Translations under genes and position numbers: made by a program | The notes under the pieces: generated by a model | Database searches by the model: none | Told to the model about the DNA's origin: nothing | Seen by the model: only the letters and a program-made list of their open reading frames with translations | DNA from: Cryptomeria japonica | Taxonomy: Eukaryota > Streptophyta > Pinopsida > Cupressales > Cupressaceae | DNA length: 64,000 nucleotides | Assembly (NCBI RefSeq): GCF_030272615.1 | Contig: NC_081413.1 | Location: 182,600,951 to 182,664,950, forward strand | Direction: 5' to 3' | Shown here: positions 1 to 10,333 of the stretch, piece by piece | How positions within the stretch are numbered: position 1 is the first letter of the stretch | Layout: each line of letters begins with the position of its first letter

Positions 1-380
1 ATTGTGTGTAGGATAACTTCTTTGGTGTTAGCTTTGGCTGCTAGTTTTTGTGGTGCTAGTAGTTTAGTTGTTTTGGCTTGATGGTTTGCCCTGCTCTCCT
101 CCATCCTCTCTACAAGCAGCTCCCATTGTTTATTCTTGACTCTGTTATTTTCCAATGGATTATGACACTGTTCCTAACCAGAGATTCTGAAAGTTCTCCA
201 CTTTTTGCATGAAAAAGCAGTCCCCAGACAGAGCTAGTTGTTGGGCCACTTGTGGTCCACCCAATTGAAAATGTTTAAGTCAGGCCCCTCTAGTTGTGTA
301 TCATGTTTCCATAGACTTTTTCCCTTTAAAGTTCTGTGTTAGATTCCAACTAAGTGAAAAAGAATGTCTTTAAAACTTTT
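1..380. other. Non-coding flank, nothing recognised
   Basis: No open frame with recognisable domains is seen on either strand. The sequence is moderately AT-rich and has no terminal repeat or transposon signature. It leads into the GGTTCA-rich repeat that begins near position 381. Confidence 0.4.
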
Positions 381-720
381 TGAACCATTGAACCCCCTTG
401 AACCAGTTCAATTAGGTTCATTCAGTTCAATAAGGTTCATTCAGTTCAATCTGGTTCATTCAGTTCAATCAGGTTCATAAAGTTCATTCAAGTTCATTCA
501 GTTCAATCAGGTTGTAAATGGTTCAAAGTAGTTCATTGGGTTCAAATAGTTCACTAGGTTCAATGAGGTTCACCAGGTTCAAACAGTTCAGTCAGGTACA
601 AAGATGCAGGTTCAACAGTCCAGTTCAAAAATGTGGCAATGCATTTTAGATTTTGCATCAAAAATTTCAAGCAGATTAAAAAAGGTTCAGAATGGTTCAA
701 GAAGGTTCAACTATTTTTAG
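381..720. repeat. Degenerate GGTTCA/AGTTCA tandem repeat
   Basis: The best-preserved core (413-507) holds about four consecutive units of 18-20 bp with consensus AGGTTCATTCAGTTCAAT. On both sides the shorter word GTTCA recurs at loose spacing as far as about 720. The unit is not a consistent multiple of three and no long frame runs through it, so it looks like a minisatellite rather than coding repeats. No function can be assigned. Confidence 0.75.
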
Positions 721-3700
721 AACTTCAACAAATTTTAATGATCAATGTTTTGAAGGCATGAGTTCAATCTCAGAGGTTCAAAGTTGTAAACTTAGGCTCT
801 TAGTTCACAGGCTTTCAAAGGAATCAAACGATTGGGCCTGACTTGAAATTCTCAAACTCCAAACACCAGTGACTTCCTACATTCGCAAGATACATTAAGA
901 ATGAAATCATTTGTAGTATCCAAGTAACTTGTTCTCTGATTAGATTTGGTTGGTGACTTACTATTTACTACCATTGGTTGTGTGCTGCCTGTGAGAGAAG
1001 TTACCGTCGAGCTCATGAGGGATAAGATTGTTGAGTTTTCCAAATCTGCAATGAAATAGTTGCTTCCCTATATGTCAACCCATATGAATGGATTCAATAA
1101 TATCCATCAGATGTTCATATCCACATGATTGAATATGAGCCCATTGTTAAAGAAAGTTATGGTGTAGAGTGTTTGAGAGCAAAAGATGTGAAAGTCACTG
1201 AGAACATTATTTTGGCAAGTCTGATTTTATGATAGGCATATAGACCCTCACACAATAGCAAATATATTTCAACTTAGACATCATTTTAAAAATCGCTCTA
1301 GTTAAAATGCAGAAAACTAGGTTTCGGCTAGCATATCCAAAATTGAGAAAGATCCAACGGTGGAAGAAAAGGTTGCGGCCCCCGTACTGAGACATACTTT
1401 GACTGTCATAAAATTTTTTTAGTTTGCCCAACATAAAGAGTTTTTCATTTTGGGTTGATACAGAATGTTATGACAAAGTGCCACATGTATAGATATTGTT
1501 ACACATGTCATTTATTTTCTAATATACATCATTGTAATCTTTTAAATCAAAGTTTATAAAGATTGGAAATGCATAAAAAAAAAAAGGAAAAAAAAGTATT
1601 GGGAATGAATGAAGAATTAAAAATATTTTCAAGAATCAGTTATCTTCAAAACTGAAAAGTTATGCTAACCGAAAGTAGTGGGGCACAACACATTATTTAT
1701 GGGAATATTTTCAAAGGAAAAGGGTTCCAATATTTATTGGGAAGTCTGTGTGCTGCTGATAGAGAAGAGGTTATTTTCTAAGTTTTTAATTGTAGCATGG
1801 AGCATGTTTTCTTTTCATACAATTGTAATGTACAGAACTTGAGTCTTTGAACTCATTTTGATATTGAAGGAATGGAGAAGGCATTCAGGAGTCTTTGAAT
1901 TCTTTCTTTTTGTCTTCAGATTTTATTGAGCTTTGTCTCATTAATATTATTTTTCAGTACCATTCTTGTCATGACAAGCTGTAGATGTGATTAATTCTGG
2001 AATTTTGTTTTCAGATTGAGTTACCTCTTGGGAAGGATATGTGCTCCTACCTCTTTAGTTATTTTCTGTGGGTGTTGGGAATATGAACTATGTTTTCTTT
2101 TTCTTGCATTCACTTTATTTAGTATTCAGTCCTCTTCACATTTACTTCATGGTTATGAGTAGGTGTTAGTGCCTTTAGTTGCTTTCCAGTTAAAAGCAAA
2201 TGTGTGGTTTAAAACCAATTAATTTATTAAACATCTGATCGGGGAGCTGTACCCTGTAAAATTCAGAGGAAGATTATCAATCTCATGATAATCGATCCAA
2301 CTATTAGTGTTTTTATTTTGTCCTTCATTCTAGGCATTGGGAGTTAATTTACATATTCATTTTTGAAGGACAAATCTGTTCACTAACACTAACTAAACAC
2401 CTTATGAGCGTAGGTGTCAAGGCATCTAACTAGGCTTAAAAGCCTATGTGGACGTCTAGGTGGAATATGAAGTACACAAACACTTTCCCCCCTATTTTCT
2501 TATGTTTATATAGTTTCATTGTCTACTTTCACATCATGAATACATGAAGACACATTATATAGGAATTAAAAGCACTGTTATATGCAATTTCAATTATTTT
2601 CAACATTGTATACTTTGTGTACAATTATTACCTTGAAACATTTCCAAGTTTTTAGATGCTTATGTCCAGTTAAACTTAACATATTATAGATTATAGTTTG
2701 ATCTTAATCTAGATTTAAAGTAGGTTAAATAGTTAAAAAAATATAGTTATGCTTCTATTGGATTCTACTACATGGAAATGATGATATTTTTTGACGAAAT
2801 TTTATTTTGTAATGTATCATACTTGTAGATAGTAAAAAATGGTCAACACCCATGTCTCCTATTTTTAACATATCATGTGCACAGTCTTTAATTAAAACCC
2901 CCTTTTACTAACAATTATTCTAAGTCCTAAATAAAAAAATTTAATAATTTATTTATTTGTCTCCTTTGTCCATTAATTAAATAAACTTGTTTTATTTAAT
3001 TAACTAATTCATAAATATGAGAAGTAAATTAACAAATTATATTTATTAATTTATCATATTTATCTTCCTCCAAAATAAAGATAATTAATAACTTTTTATT
3101 AATTCATCTTTATTTGTTTTTTGTGAGGAGCTAAATAATAGATCTTATTTATTAACTATCTCTATTTATCCTCTCATGTGAATATATATTTTTTTTAAAT
3201 TTTATTTTTTTATTCTTCTATTCTATCCTTTTATATGGAGATATTTAATAATTTTTAATTATTAAATATTCTCATAAAATCTTCCTAATTTTCAAATTTG
3301 AAATTAATATCTTTCTTTGATTTTCAAAAATCAATCTTTTTGGCAATATCTCATTAATCTTTATTTTAAATTTTAAAATGAGGTATGCGTCTTCAAAAAT
3401 CTTCTTTTTTGTGTGAGGAGATAATTAATAAATCTTATTTAAAAATTGTCTTATAAGAGGATATTTTATTTATTTATTATTCTTCTATTTATCTTTTCAA
3501 ATGAAAATATTAAATAATTTTTAATTATTAAAATCTTCCAGATATTTTCAACTTGCTAATTTTGTATTTATGAGAAGATAATTAAAGATTTTATTATTTA
3601 TTCTCATAATATCTTTTCATTTGTTTTCTTCTATCTTCATCCTTCCCCAAATGATAGCTTTGTTGTGCACTCAATTTCATCTGTCGATTATTTTCAGTCT

Positions 3701-4121
3701 CAAATCAATCTCAGCGATCCAATCAATCCTCAATTTTTTCTATAAATTGAGCTCTCATTGCTCATTTTTAAACAACCATATTTTGAGTATCTTTACACTG
3801 TCAATTTCTCTTGTAAATATTGCTTTCACTTGCAATTGTGCTTTGTAGGTGAGATCCACAACACATTTGGAGGAAAAAGAGAAACAATGGAGGTCAAGGA
3901 AGGAGATGTTTACATGTGGTTTGCACTTTTGTTTTGAAATCTTGTCTTTCCTCCTTTCATTGAATGTATTAGGATTAATTTCTTAGCTTGTTATGTTTTG
4001 TGGTTGCATAACTTAGGCTTTGATATGTTATTCCAAATTCCTAGTTACATTTTCTGGTGAACCTGACATGAACATGCAAAAGCTAATAATTCTATGAATC
4101 TATTTGCATGCTGGTTTTATG
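721..4121. other. AT-rich non-coding region
   Basis: Only short frames without domain character occur. A poly-A stretch lies near 1576-1600. A small inverted repeat (AGGCTTAAAAGCCT) lies near 2431-2445, inside a stretch rich in AGGT/CTAGG words that could be a relic of a small DNA transposon. From about 2900 to 3620 the sequence is very AT-rich with recurring TTAATTAATAAA words, comparable in texture to LTR DNA elsewhere in the window. I could not define its ends. Confidence 0.35.
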
Positions 4122-4159
4122 TGTTAGACAGTTCAAATAACCAAAAGACAACTAAGAGC

Positions 4160-4178
4160 GGGGGGGGGGGGGGGGGGG
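4160..4178. repeat. G homopolymer (19) in LTR
   Basis: A run of 19 G sits about 40 bp from the LTR end that abuts the primer-binding site in the element. Equivalent G or C runs lie at the same place in the E2 LTRs, the E4 LTR and the LTR fragment ending near 35216. Run length differs between copies, as expected for slippage. Confidence 0.9.
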
Positions 4179-4367
4179 TGAATCAATTGTCATAGAATAC
4201 TGGAACCATTAGTAATTTAAACTTTAATATTGGAACCCAAAACATCAATGCTGGAATATTAGATAAACCAATTAAGCATCAACAATAATCACAGAATAAA
4301 TACCATCCACATAACACCAAGATTTGTATGTGGAAAACCCAGTAAAGGGGAAAACCGCGGTGGGAAG

Positions 4368-4773
4368 CCTACCCACAGTCAAATAATACTTTTGCAATAA
4401 GTATGTGAATTACAATTGAGGGGCCTGCACTTGTAGGAAGGCCAACAGCCTAGAGTGCACTGCTCATCACAAAAGGAGCCTCACTAACTACATATAAATC
4501 CAGACTATAATATGGAGAAGTGTTGAACTACAAAAGATAGCATCTCCTATGCCTAATTACAATTGAGGGGCCTACCCACAGTCAAATAATACTTTTGCAA
4601 TAAGTATGTGAATTACAATTGAGGGGCCTACACTTGCAGGAAGGCCAATAGCCTAGAGTGCACTGCTCATCACAAAAGGAGCCTCACTAACTACATATAA
4701 ATCCTGACTATAATATGTAGAAGTGTTGAACTACAAAAGATAGCATCTCCTATGCCTAAGTACAATTCCGGTT
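4368..4773. repeat. 203-bp tandem duplication inside E1 LTR
   Basis: The block starting CCTACCCACAGTC at 4368 recurs at 4571 with a period of 203 bp and very few differences. Both copies contain an ATTACAATTGAGGGGCCT word, which probably served as the microhomology for the duplication. The few mismatches suggest it is younger than the element as a whole. Confidence 0.85.
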
Positions 4774-4934
4774 AAGCTCAATACTGGAGGACTAAATCCT
4801 CTTACATAAACCCAATTCGATCTCCAATGATCGACCAACTCCTCTGCCTAAATGATATTACAGTGTTCTCTCATTATATTCCTTGACCATGAAATCTAAC
4901 AATAACCATGATGATCTACAATGAGATCTTACAT

Positions 4935-4944
4935 CTATATATAC
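4935..4944 (-). promoter_or_regulatory. Putative TATA box of E1 LTR promoter
   Basis: On the element strand the stretch reads GTATATATAG and is followed by ATGTAAGATC. The same TATA-then-GTAAGATC arrangement is seen in the E4 LTR near 28422. The assignment rests on this conservation and on position within the LTR; no transcription start is known. Confidence 0.5.
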
Positions 4945-5556
4945 AAACCCTCAACCATAAACAATCAAGTCAGCCACCAGACAATAAATCAATTACATAA
5001 TTACAAACCATGTCGGCCTTAGACCAAACAAATAATATCAACACATAAGACATCTCAGAAATACATTAATAGGTCCTATCCACACATTATATTAAAGTTT
5101 GTCCATAACCTAGATCAACCGGGACTAAGTATAGGTCCACACGCCACAACAATGATCTCCATCCACCAAGTCTCAAACATGATCACCAACAAAATCCTAA
5201 AACTCCACTGAAAGCTACACCAACACCACTTATGCAATTCATCAAAGATCTCCACCAAAATCTCTACCGGTGAAACCCTCACTAGAACCAGAAACCAATC
5301 TTCTAAGAAAGCAGGATAGCATATGATCTCCAGACCAAAACCAATTGACCATATATGAGTATAAGTATCATGAATAAGCCAATTCCATCACCAGACTATA
5401 CCGGAGCCTACCAGATCATGCTGGATCCAAGTTAACCAGAAACAACTCAACCTATCGAGACCAAAAGGGTGTCGATAAAGCATCCAAACAACTAGTGTTG
5501 ACATCAATGACAAAATATCAATACAACACTAATCAATTCCACCAGATGTCCAACAA

Positions 5557-5567
5557 TCTCCCCCTTT
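5557..5567 (-). promoter_or_regulatory. Polypurine tract of E1
   Basis: The element strand reads AAAGGGGGAGA immediately before the LTR start TGTTGGACAT. This is the expected position for plus-strand DNA priming. The same tract, with the same flank TTTGGCATTGATGG on the plus strand, occurs in E2 at 13275-13285. Confidence 0.85.
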
Positions 5568-5936
5568 GGCATTGATGGAAATACTAGATGTGAAAAATAT
5601 CTAAGTACCAAGAAATGCCAAACAAGTCTCCCTAATGGAAGACAACCAGCAATCTCCCAGAGATGGCTTTGAAAATAAATATCTCTCCCCCTTTCTTTTT
5701 CTTTTTCACATCAATATCACTCCCCCTAGGATATCAATGCCATAAATCTGACAAAAATATCAAAGCAAAAATATAAATCATTGAATCACAAAGATGACTA
5801 CTCCCCCTAAGCAGTAGCATCCCACATCAGTGCCAGAATGAATAGTATCTCTGATAATGCATGTCAGACTAATGCCAAACCACATCAATCAATTCTCTAC
5901 TAGAGGGGTAGAAACTCCCAATCTATCTCTTAGGTA
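5568..5936 (-). other. E1 3' untranslated region with repeated polypurine motifs
   Basis: This stretch separates the RNase H stop from the polypurine tract and has no coding features. It contains three further CTCCCCCT (AGGGGGAG) motifs near 5685-5692, 5720-5727 and 5801-5808, besides the one at the LTR edge. Similar extra copies occur in the E2 3' region at 13367 and 13419. Confidence 0.6.
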
Positions 5937-6666
5937 CTAAAATGATTCATTGGATAAAGGTTTAGTGAAAATATCTGCAATCTGTTCTTTAGTGTTCACA
6001 TAAACTAGTCTAACTTCATTTGCTTCCACCTTCTCCTTATAAAAGTTATACTTGATAGATATGTGTTTTGTTTTAGAATGAAATAGCAAATTCTTTGATA
6101 TATCAATAGCAGCAAAGTTATCACAGTGAATAACTACCGGTGCATCACAATCCACCTTTATATCCTTCAACATTTGCTTCATCCATAAAACTTATGTACA
6201 GTTAGTAGCAGTAATAACATACTCAGCTTCAACAGTAGATAAAAGTACATGATTGTTTCTTGCTGATCCATGAAACCAACTTCTTTCCAAGAAAGAAAGC
6301 TCCACCGGAAGTACATTTCCAGTCATCAACATCTCTAGCCCAATCAACATCTGTATATGCACATAAAGTAAAGTTATCATCCTCAGGGTACTACAAGCCA
6401 TATTCTAATGTACCTTGTAAGTATCTAAAAATCCTTTTCACTGCCATCTCATGATTATCTCTAGGATCACTCTAAAATCCTGAAACAATACAAACAACAT
6501 TCATAATGTCAAGCCTAGTCTGAGTCAAATAAAGGAGACCTCCAATCATAGATTTGTATCTTGTAGGATTTACCGGTGCAAAAACATCTTTTCTTGTCAA
6601 TTTCTCACTTGTAACCATAGGATTACTTACCAGTCTAGAATCTCCTATACCAAATTTCTTCAACAA
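5937..6666 (-). pseudogene. E1 RNase H domain (copia), broken
   Basis: This is the C-terminal end of the copia polyprotein. In order it shows an RT-tail segment with YKSMIGGLLYLT (6666-6472), then the RNase H core with a YTDVDWARDVDD-type strand and STVEAEYV (about 6401-6192), then HCDNFAAIDISKN and a terminal IADIFTKPL (6182-5937). These are standard copia RNase H landmarks that degrade the RNA strand during reverse transcription. The RT-tail piece is in a different frame from the rest, and a nonsense codon separates the two last segments. It directly follows the RT relic, and its stop lies about 370 bp before the polypurine tract. Confidence 0.88.
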
Positions 6667-6751
6667 CTCATAGCCTATTTAGTTTGACAAATGAAAATAC
6701 CTTTGTTAGTCTAAGTAATCTGCAAACATAAGAAAAATTTCATCTCACCAA

Positions 6752-7336
6752 TCATAGACATCTCAAATTCTTTCTCCATATTTTTAGAAACTTATCTTCA
6801 CCTCCAAAAATAATGTCTTCAGAAAATACTTCAATAATCAGTATATCATCATCAGTGATCTTATAATATAAATTATTGTCAGCACTACCCTTAGTAAAAC
6901 CAAGCTTTAAAATATATTTATCCAACCTTACATACCAAGCTCTAGGTGCTTTTTTCAATCCATATAAAGCTTTCCTTAACCCACAAACCATATTTGTATC
7001 ATATGATAGTGGAAAACCATCAATTTTCTCAATATAAACTTCCTCATCAAGATCCCCATTCAAAAATTTACATTTAATATCCATCTGATAAACCTTGTAG
7101 TTTTTATAAGCAGCATAGGCAAGAAATAATCTTACATCTTCAATCCTAGCTACAGGTGCAAAAGTCTCTCCATAATAAATTCCTTCCTTATCAGAATATC
7201 CTTTATAAACCAATCTAGCCTTATTCCTTATAACTTGACCATCCTCATTCAATTTATTCCTAAAAACCCATTTAGTTCTAATAACATTTTTAGTTTTTAG
7301 GTCGGGAAACCAAGCTCCATGTGTTATTTTTCTCAA
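6752..7336 (-). pseudogene. E1 copia reverse transcriptase, catalytic motif lost
   Basis: About 194 residues are open and match the copia reverse transcriptase family. Landmarks are TKWVFRNKLNEDG, ARLVYKGY, ETFAPVARIEDVR, a MDIKCKFLNGDL strand with the first catalytic Asp, and ALYGLKKAPRAWY. The active-site box that should read YVDD reads FSED here, with three substitutions including the first Asp, so the enzyme would be dead. The region between this block and integrase (7340-7700) and the stretch after it to 6666 are still recognisable but frameshifted. The domain copies element RNA into DNA in cytoplasmic particles. Confidence 0.9.
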
Positions 7337-7730
7337 TCTGATCTAATTATTCATCCATATCTTTCAACCAATATTCATCTTTACATGCCTCAATTACTAA
7401 TACCAGTTCAACTTATGAAATTAAACATACCTCATTAGTTGCCAGTATTCTTCTTGGCATCACTCCATTGCTCTTATCACCAATGATCTGATCTTTTGAA
7501 TGATTCAATCTCACATACCTAGGAGTCTTCTGACTTTCTGTTCCTCTTCCCTATTCTTTAGTTACTGTAGAATTCTCCTATACTGTCAGAGTAACTGGTT
7601 CAACTCTCTGTTCTGGTAAAGGTGCTACTGGTTCAAATATAATTTTTTCCACTGCCCGTTCCTTCTCAAAAACTTTGATTTGACTTATGCTCAGCCCATC
7701 TACTTTTACATGAGCACTCTCCATAATTCT

Positions 7731-8534
7731 CTACAAACTCTTGTTATAACAACTATATGCTTTTCTTTCATTAGAATAACCAAGAAATATGCCTTCATCA
7801 CATCTAGGATCAAATTTTCCAATCATATCATCTCTCCTAGTATAACATTTACTATGAAAAATTCTGAAATACTTAACTATAGGTGTATTGCCAAACCATA
7901 ATTCATAAGGTGTCTTACTGGTTTCTCCTTTGATATGTACTCTGTTGAATGTATAAACCACTGTGCTCACTGCTTCTCTCCACTAGATATGAGGTAGACT
8001 AGCTTCCATCATCATTGTTCTAGCAACATCCAAGATAGTTTTGTTCTTCCTTTCCACAACTCCATTCTGCTAAGGTGTTCGGGTAGTAGAAAATTGTCTT
8101 CTTATACCATGCTTGTCACAAAAGTTGTTAAACTCACCCGATGTGAATTCTCCACCATGATCTGATCTCAAACATTTAATCTTCAATCCTATCTCAGTTT
8201 CCACTTTAGCCTTAAAGATTTTAAAATTTTCAAATGCTTCATATTTTTCTCTCAGAAAATTAACCCACATCATTCTAGAATAATCATCAATGATTAGCAT
8301 GAAATATCTATCACCTTGAAAACTTTTTACTCTAGTAAGGCCACACCAATCAGTATGAATAAGATCAAGAACATCATTTAATTTATCTTGTATACCCCTA
8401 AAAGAGGTTCTTACCTGTTTACCCATTTGACATTCTTTACAAACCAGAGTATAGGGCTTCATAATCAAAGGTATATCCCTAACTACATTAGTTGAACTGG
8501 TCTTCACAATGCAATCAAAATTCACATGACACAA
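7731..8534 (-). pseudogene. E1 copia integrase, with GAG-pre-integrase segment
   Basis: Two open stretches in one frame (8534-8070 and 7970-7731) cover this domain. The first shows CKECQMGKQ, a zinc-binding-type segment before the core. The core follows with HTDWCG (first Asp), a DDYSRMMWV strand, RSDHGGEF (second Asp) and an NGVVERKN box (Glu). The DDE residues are therefore present. A TAG stop at 8070-8072 stands where related elements have Gln before NGVVERKN, a one-base C-to-T change. The second stretch holds NRVHIKGETSKTPYELW and CDEGIFLGYS, typical of the copia integrase C-terminus. The enzyme would insert cDNA into the genome. Confidence 0.9.
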
Positions 8535-8621
8535 CCTTTTATGCCATAGCCAACTCTCATCAATCTATGTAATCAAATACATCTTCTCACTAGAATTCAA
8601 ATGAAATATATTACCTTTTGT

Positions 8622-8924
8622 CTATGTACAGGTTGAAATTTCCAAACTAGATCTGTTAATGATTTTACATTTCCCATCCTTGAATTGTAATTGAAATCCC
8701 TTATCTACCAATTGTCCTACACTCAAAAGATTATGCCTCAAACCTTCAACATAATAAACATTGTCAGTATTGTTCTGACCATCCAGTGATATAGTTCCTT
8801 TTCCTTTGATCATACATGCCTTGTCATCTCCAAATCTAACTAGACCACCATCAAATTCTTGCAAAGACATAAACTTCCCTTTATCTCCAGTCATATGATT
8901 TGAACCACGACTGTCAATTACCAA
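8622..8924 (-). pseudogene. E1 aspartic protease and pre-integrase segment
   Basis: About 100 residues in the same frame as gag and integrase. VIDSRGSNHMTGDK occupies the place of the copia protease active site, which normally reads D-S-G-C/A-S. Here an Arg sits between Ser and Gly, so the catalytic triad is broken. Downstream, YYVEGLRHNLLSVGQL is a well-known copia landmark after the protease. The family cleaves the polyprotein during particle maturation. The gap between gag and protease (about 9190-8930) contains multiple stops. Confidence 0.85.
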
Positions 8925-9194
8925 TTCATCCTTGTCTTGAATTTTAGCAGCAAGTGCCTTCTATTCAAGTACATTCTCTTCTAGTACTGGATCAACTTCT
9001 TTGATAGCCAAGAACACCCATTCCTTCCCATTGTCGGATTCACTAGTAGAGTCTTGTGCTGGTTCATCATCAGAATCAATAATGCCTTCATCATCCTCTA
9101 TGCAGCATGATTTGTCTCTATTTTTCTTGTATTTATACTTGTTCTGATATCCAAGGTTAGCCTTAAATGATCTTCTAACTCTTTCTTCAAATCT

Positions 9195-10100
9195 TTAATT
9201 TCTTTTAGGACATCTAGATGCAAAATGGCCAATATTATTACATGCAAAATATTTAAAAGGTTCTTTTCCTTCATACTTACTTCCTACCGGTCCTTTCTGT
9301 ACTCTTCTAGCAAATAGTGCTTCAAGTTGCTCAAACTCATCATCTTCTCTCTTCATATCTTCCAATTCCTTTGCATATAAAGTTTTCCAGTCTTGCTTAC
9401 CGGTTCTAGATGTAGATGTATGAAAAGTAGGTTCAGATTTCATAGCTCCAGAAGGTCCAAATTCTTCAAGCTCAAAAGGAGATAGTTTCCCAAACAATGT
9501 ATCTATGTTAATAGATGTATTAGCCATTATTCTCAACTCATTAATAGAAGTAGCCCTCATTTTGTAAGCTGGTGGTAGGTCTCTCAAGACTTTAGAATCA
9601 ATTTCATCTTCGCTCAAAGATCCACCACAACATTGAATTCCCATAACAATCTCATTTACCCTTTCCATGAATGCAGTAATCCTTTCATCTTCTTCCATCT
9701 TCAGGTTTTCATATCTCACCCGATAACCATCAAATTTAGCAATCTTCACTGTAGGGTCACCTTCATTAAGATTCTCCAACTTATCCCATATAGCCTTTCT
9801 AAATGATTTGTCAGTTAATCCTATTATTTGTTGATTAGAAAGAGCACACAAGAGGGCTTCTCTTGCTCTACAATAATTTTCAAGCTCCTTGTCCAGGTTT
9901 GTCAGAGGGGGATTACCAGATCCTGGATTATAGGGTGTGACACCATTCTATGTTATCTCCCAAATCTCCTTGCCAAGACATCTCATATGAGTCTCCATCT
10001 GAATCTTCCATACTGTGTAATTTATCCCATCAAGCCTCAGAATATCCCTTTGAAAGATAGATCTAGAAGAATTGGATGAGCTTGAACTGTTAGTCGCCAT
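9195..10100 (-). pseudogene. E1 copia Gag (UBN2-type) with damaged zinc knuckle
   Basis: The frame starts at ATG 10100, 46 bp past the primer-binding site, as MATNSSSSS, the same start as the E4 gag (MATNTSN). An in-frame TAG lies near 9945 after KEIWEIT. The long open part (9851-9195) contains WDKLENLNEGD, RVRYENLKM and VNEIVMGIQCCGG, a UBN2-type capsid domain that packages element RNA. Near the C-terminus the zinc knuckle reads YFACNNIGHFASRC, with the first Cys changed to Tyr. E4 carries a clear homologue of this protein at 33716-34520. Confidence 0.88.
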
Positions 10101-10145
10101 AGGATCTTCCTCAAGAGGTTAATCTTTCTGCAAAGAGGACCAAAG

Positions 10146-10157
10146 CTCTGATGCCAA
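10146..10157 (-). promoter_or_regulatory. E1 primer-binding site (initiator tRNA-Met type)
   Basis: The element strand reads TGGCATCAGAGC two bases inside the 5' LTR end. The common plant initiator-Met site is TGGTATCAGAGC, so one base differs. E2 and E4 have matching sites at 17316-17327 and 29061-29072. Confidence 0.85.
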
Positions 10158-10159
10158 TT

Positions 10160-10333
10160 GTTAGACAGTTCAAATAACCAGAAGACAATTGAGAAGGGGG
10201 TAAATCAATTGTCATAGATTACAGGAACCATTAGCAATTTAAACTTTAATATCGGAACCCAAAAAATTAATACCGGAATAGCAGATAAACCAATTAAGCA
10301 TAAATAATAATCACATAATAAATACCATCCACA
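10160..10333 (-). repeat. E1 5' LTR, truncated
   Basis: This matches the first about 190 bp of the 3' LTR (4122-4313), starting TGTTAGACAG. Homology stops abruptly after ATACCATCCACA at 10333. The rest of the LTR is missing and gypsy-like sequence follows. Only a short G run is left at 10197, where the 3' LTR has 19 G. Confidence 0.88.

Larger units (their letters stand above)
4122..5555 (-). repeat. E1 3' LTR (complete)
   Basis: The LTR is about 1434 bp and on the plus strand runs from TGTTAGACAG to ATGTCCAACA. It is delimited on the right by the polypurine tract. Its first about 190 bp match the truncated 5' LTR at 10160-10333. It carries a 19-base G run at 4160-4178, a 203-bp tandem duplication (4368-4773) and a TATA-like stretch near 4935-4944 on the element strand. 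The segment around 4848-5497 is also found at 26577-27222, and its outer end resembles the start of the E4 LTR at 27771. Confidence 0.92.
4122..10333 (-). mobile_element. Ty1/copia element E1, 5' LTR truncated
   Basis: The element reads on the minus strand. In element order it has a truncated 5' LTR (10160-10333), a primer-binding site, a polyprotein region (gag, protease, integrase, RT, RNase H; about 10100 down to 5937), a polypurine tract (5557-5567) and a complete 3' LTR (4122-5555) with TG...CA ends. The integrase-before-RT order defines copia. Gag through integrase lies in one reading frame, with a few nonsense codons; RT and the first part of RNase H are in other frames. Gag and LTR sequence show E4 (27771-34530) to be the same family. 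A target duplication cannot be tested because the 5' LTR is cut. The RT active site, protease active site and zinc knuckle are all damaged, so this copy is inactive. Confidence 0.93.

Noticed and set aside
1950-2330. Possible introns of a host gene (TTTTCAG and GTGGGT-like sites)
   Set aside because: No flanking coding sequence supports splicing; such sites are common in AT-rich DNA.
2400-2460. Small DNA transposon (MITE) around AGGCTTAAAAGCCT
   Set aside because: No terminal inverted repeats or target duplication could be found around it.
3838-3900. Gypsy LTR end plus primer-binding site at TTGTAGGTGAGATCCACAAC
   Set aside because: Resembles LTR-end wording, but no second LTR, polypurine tract or gag follows.
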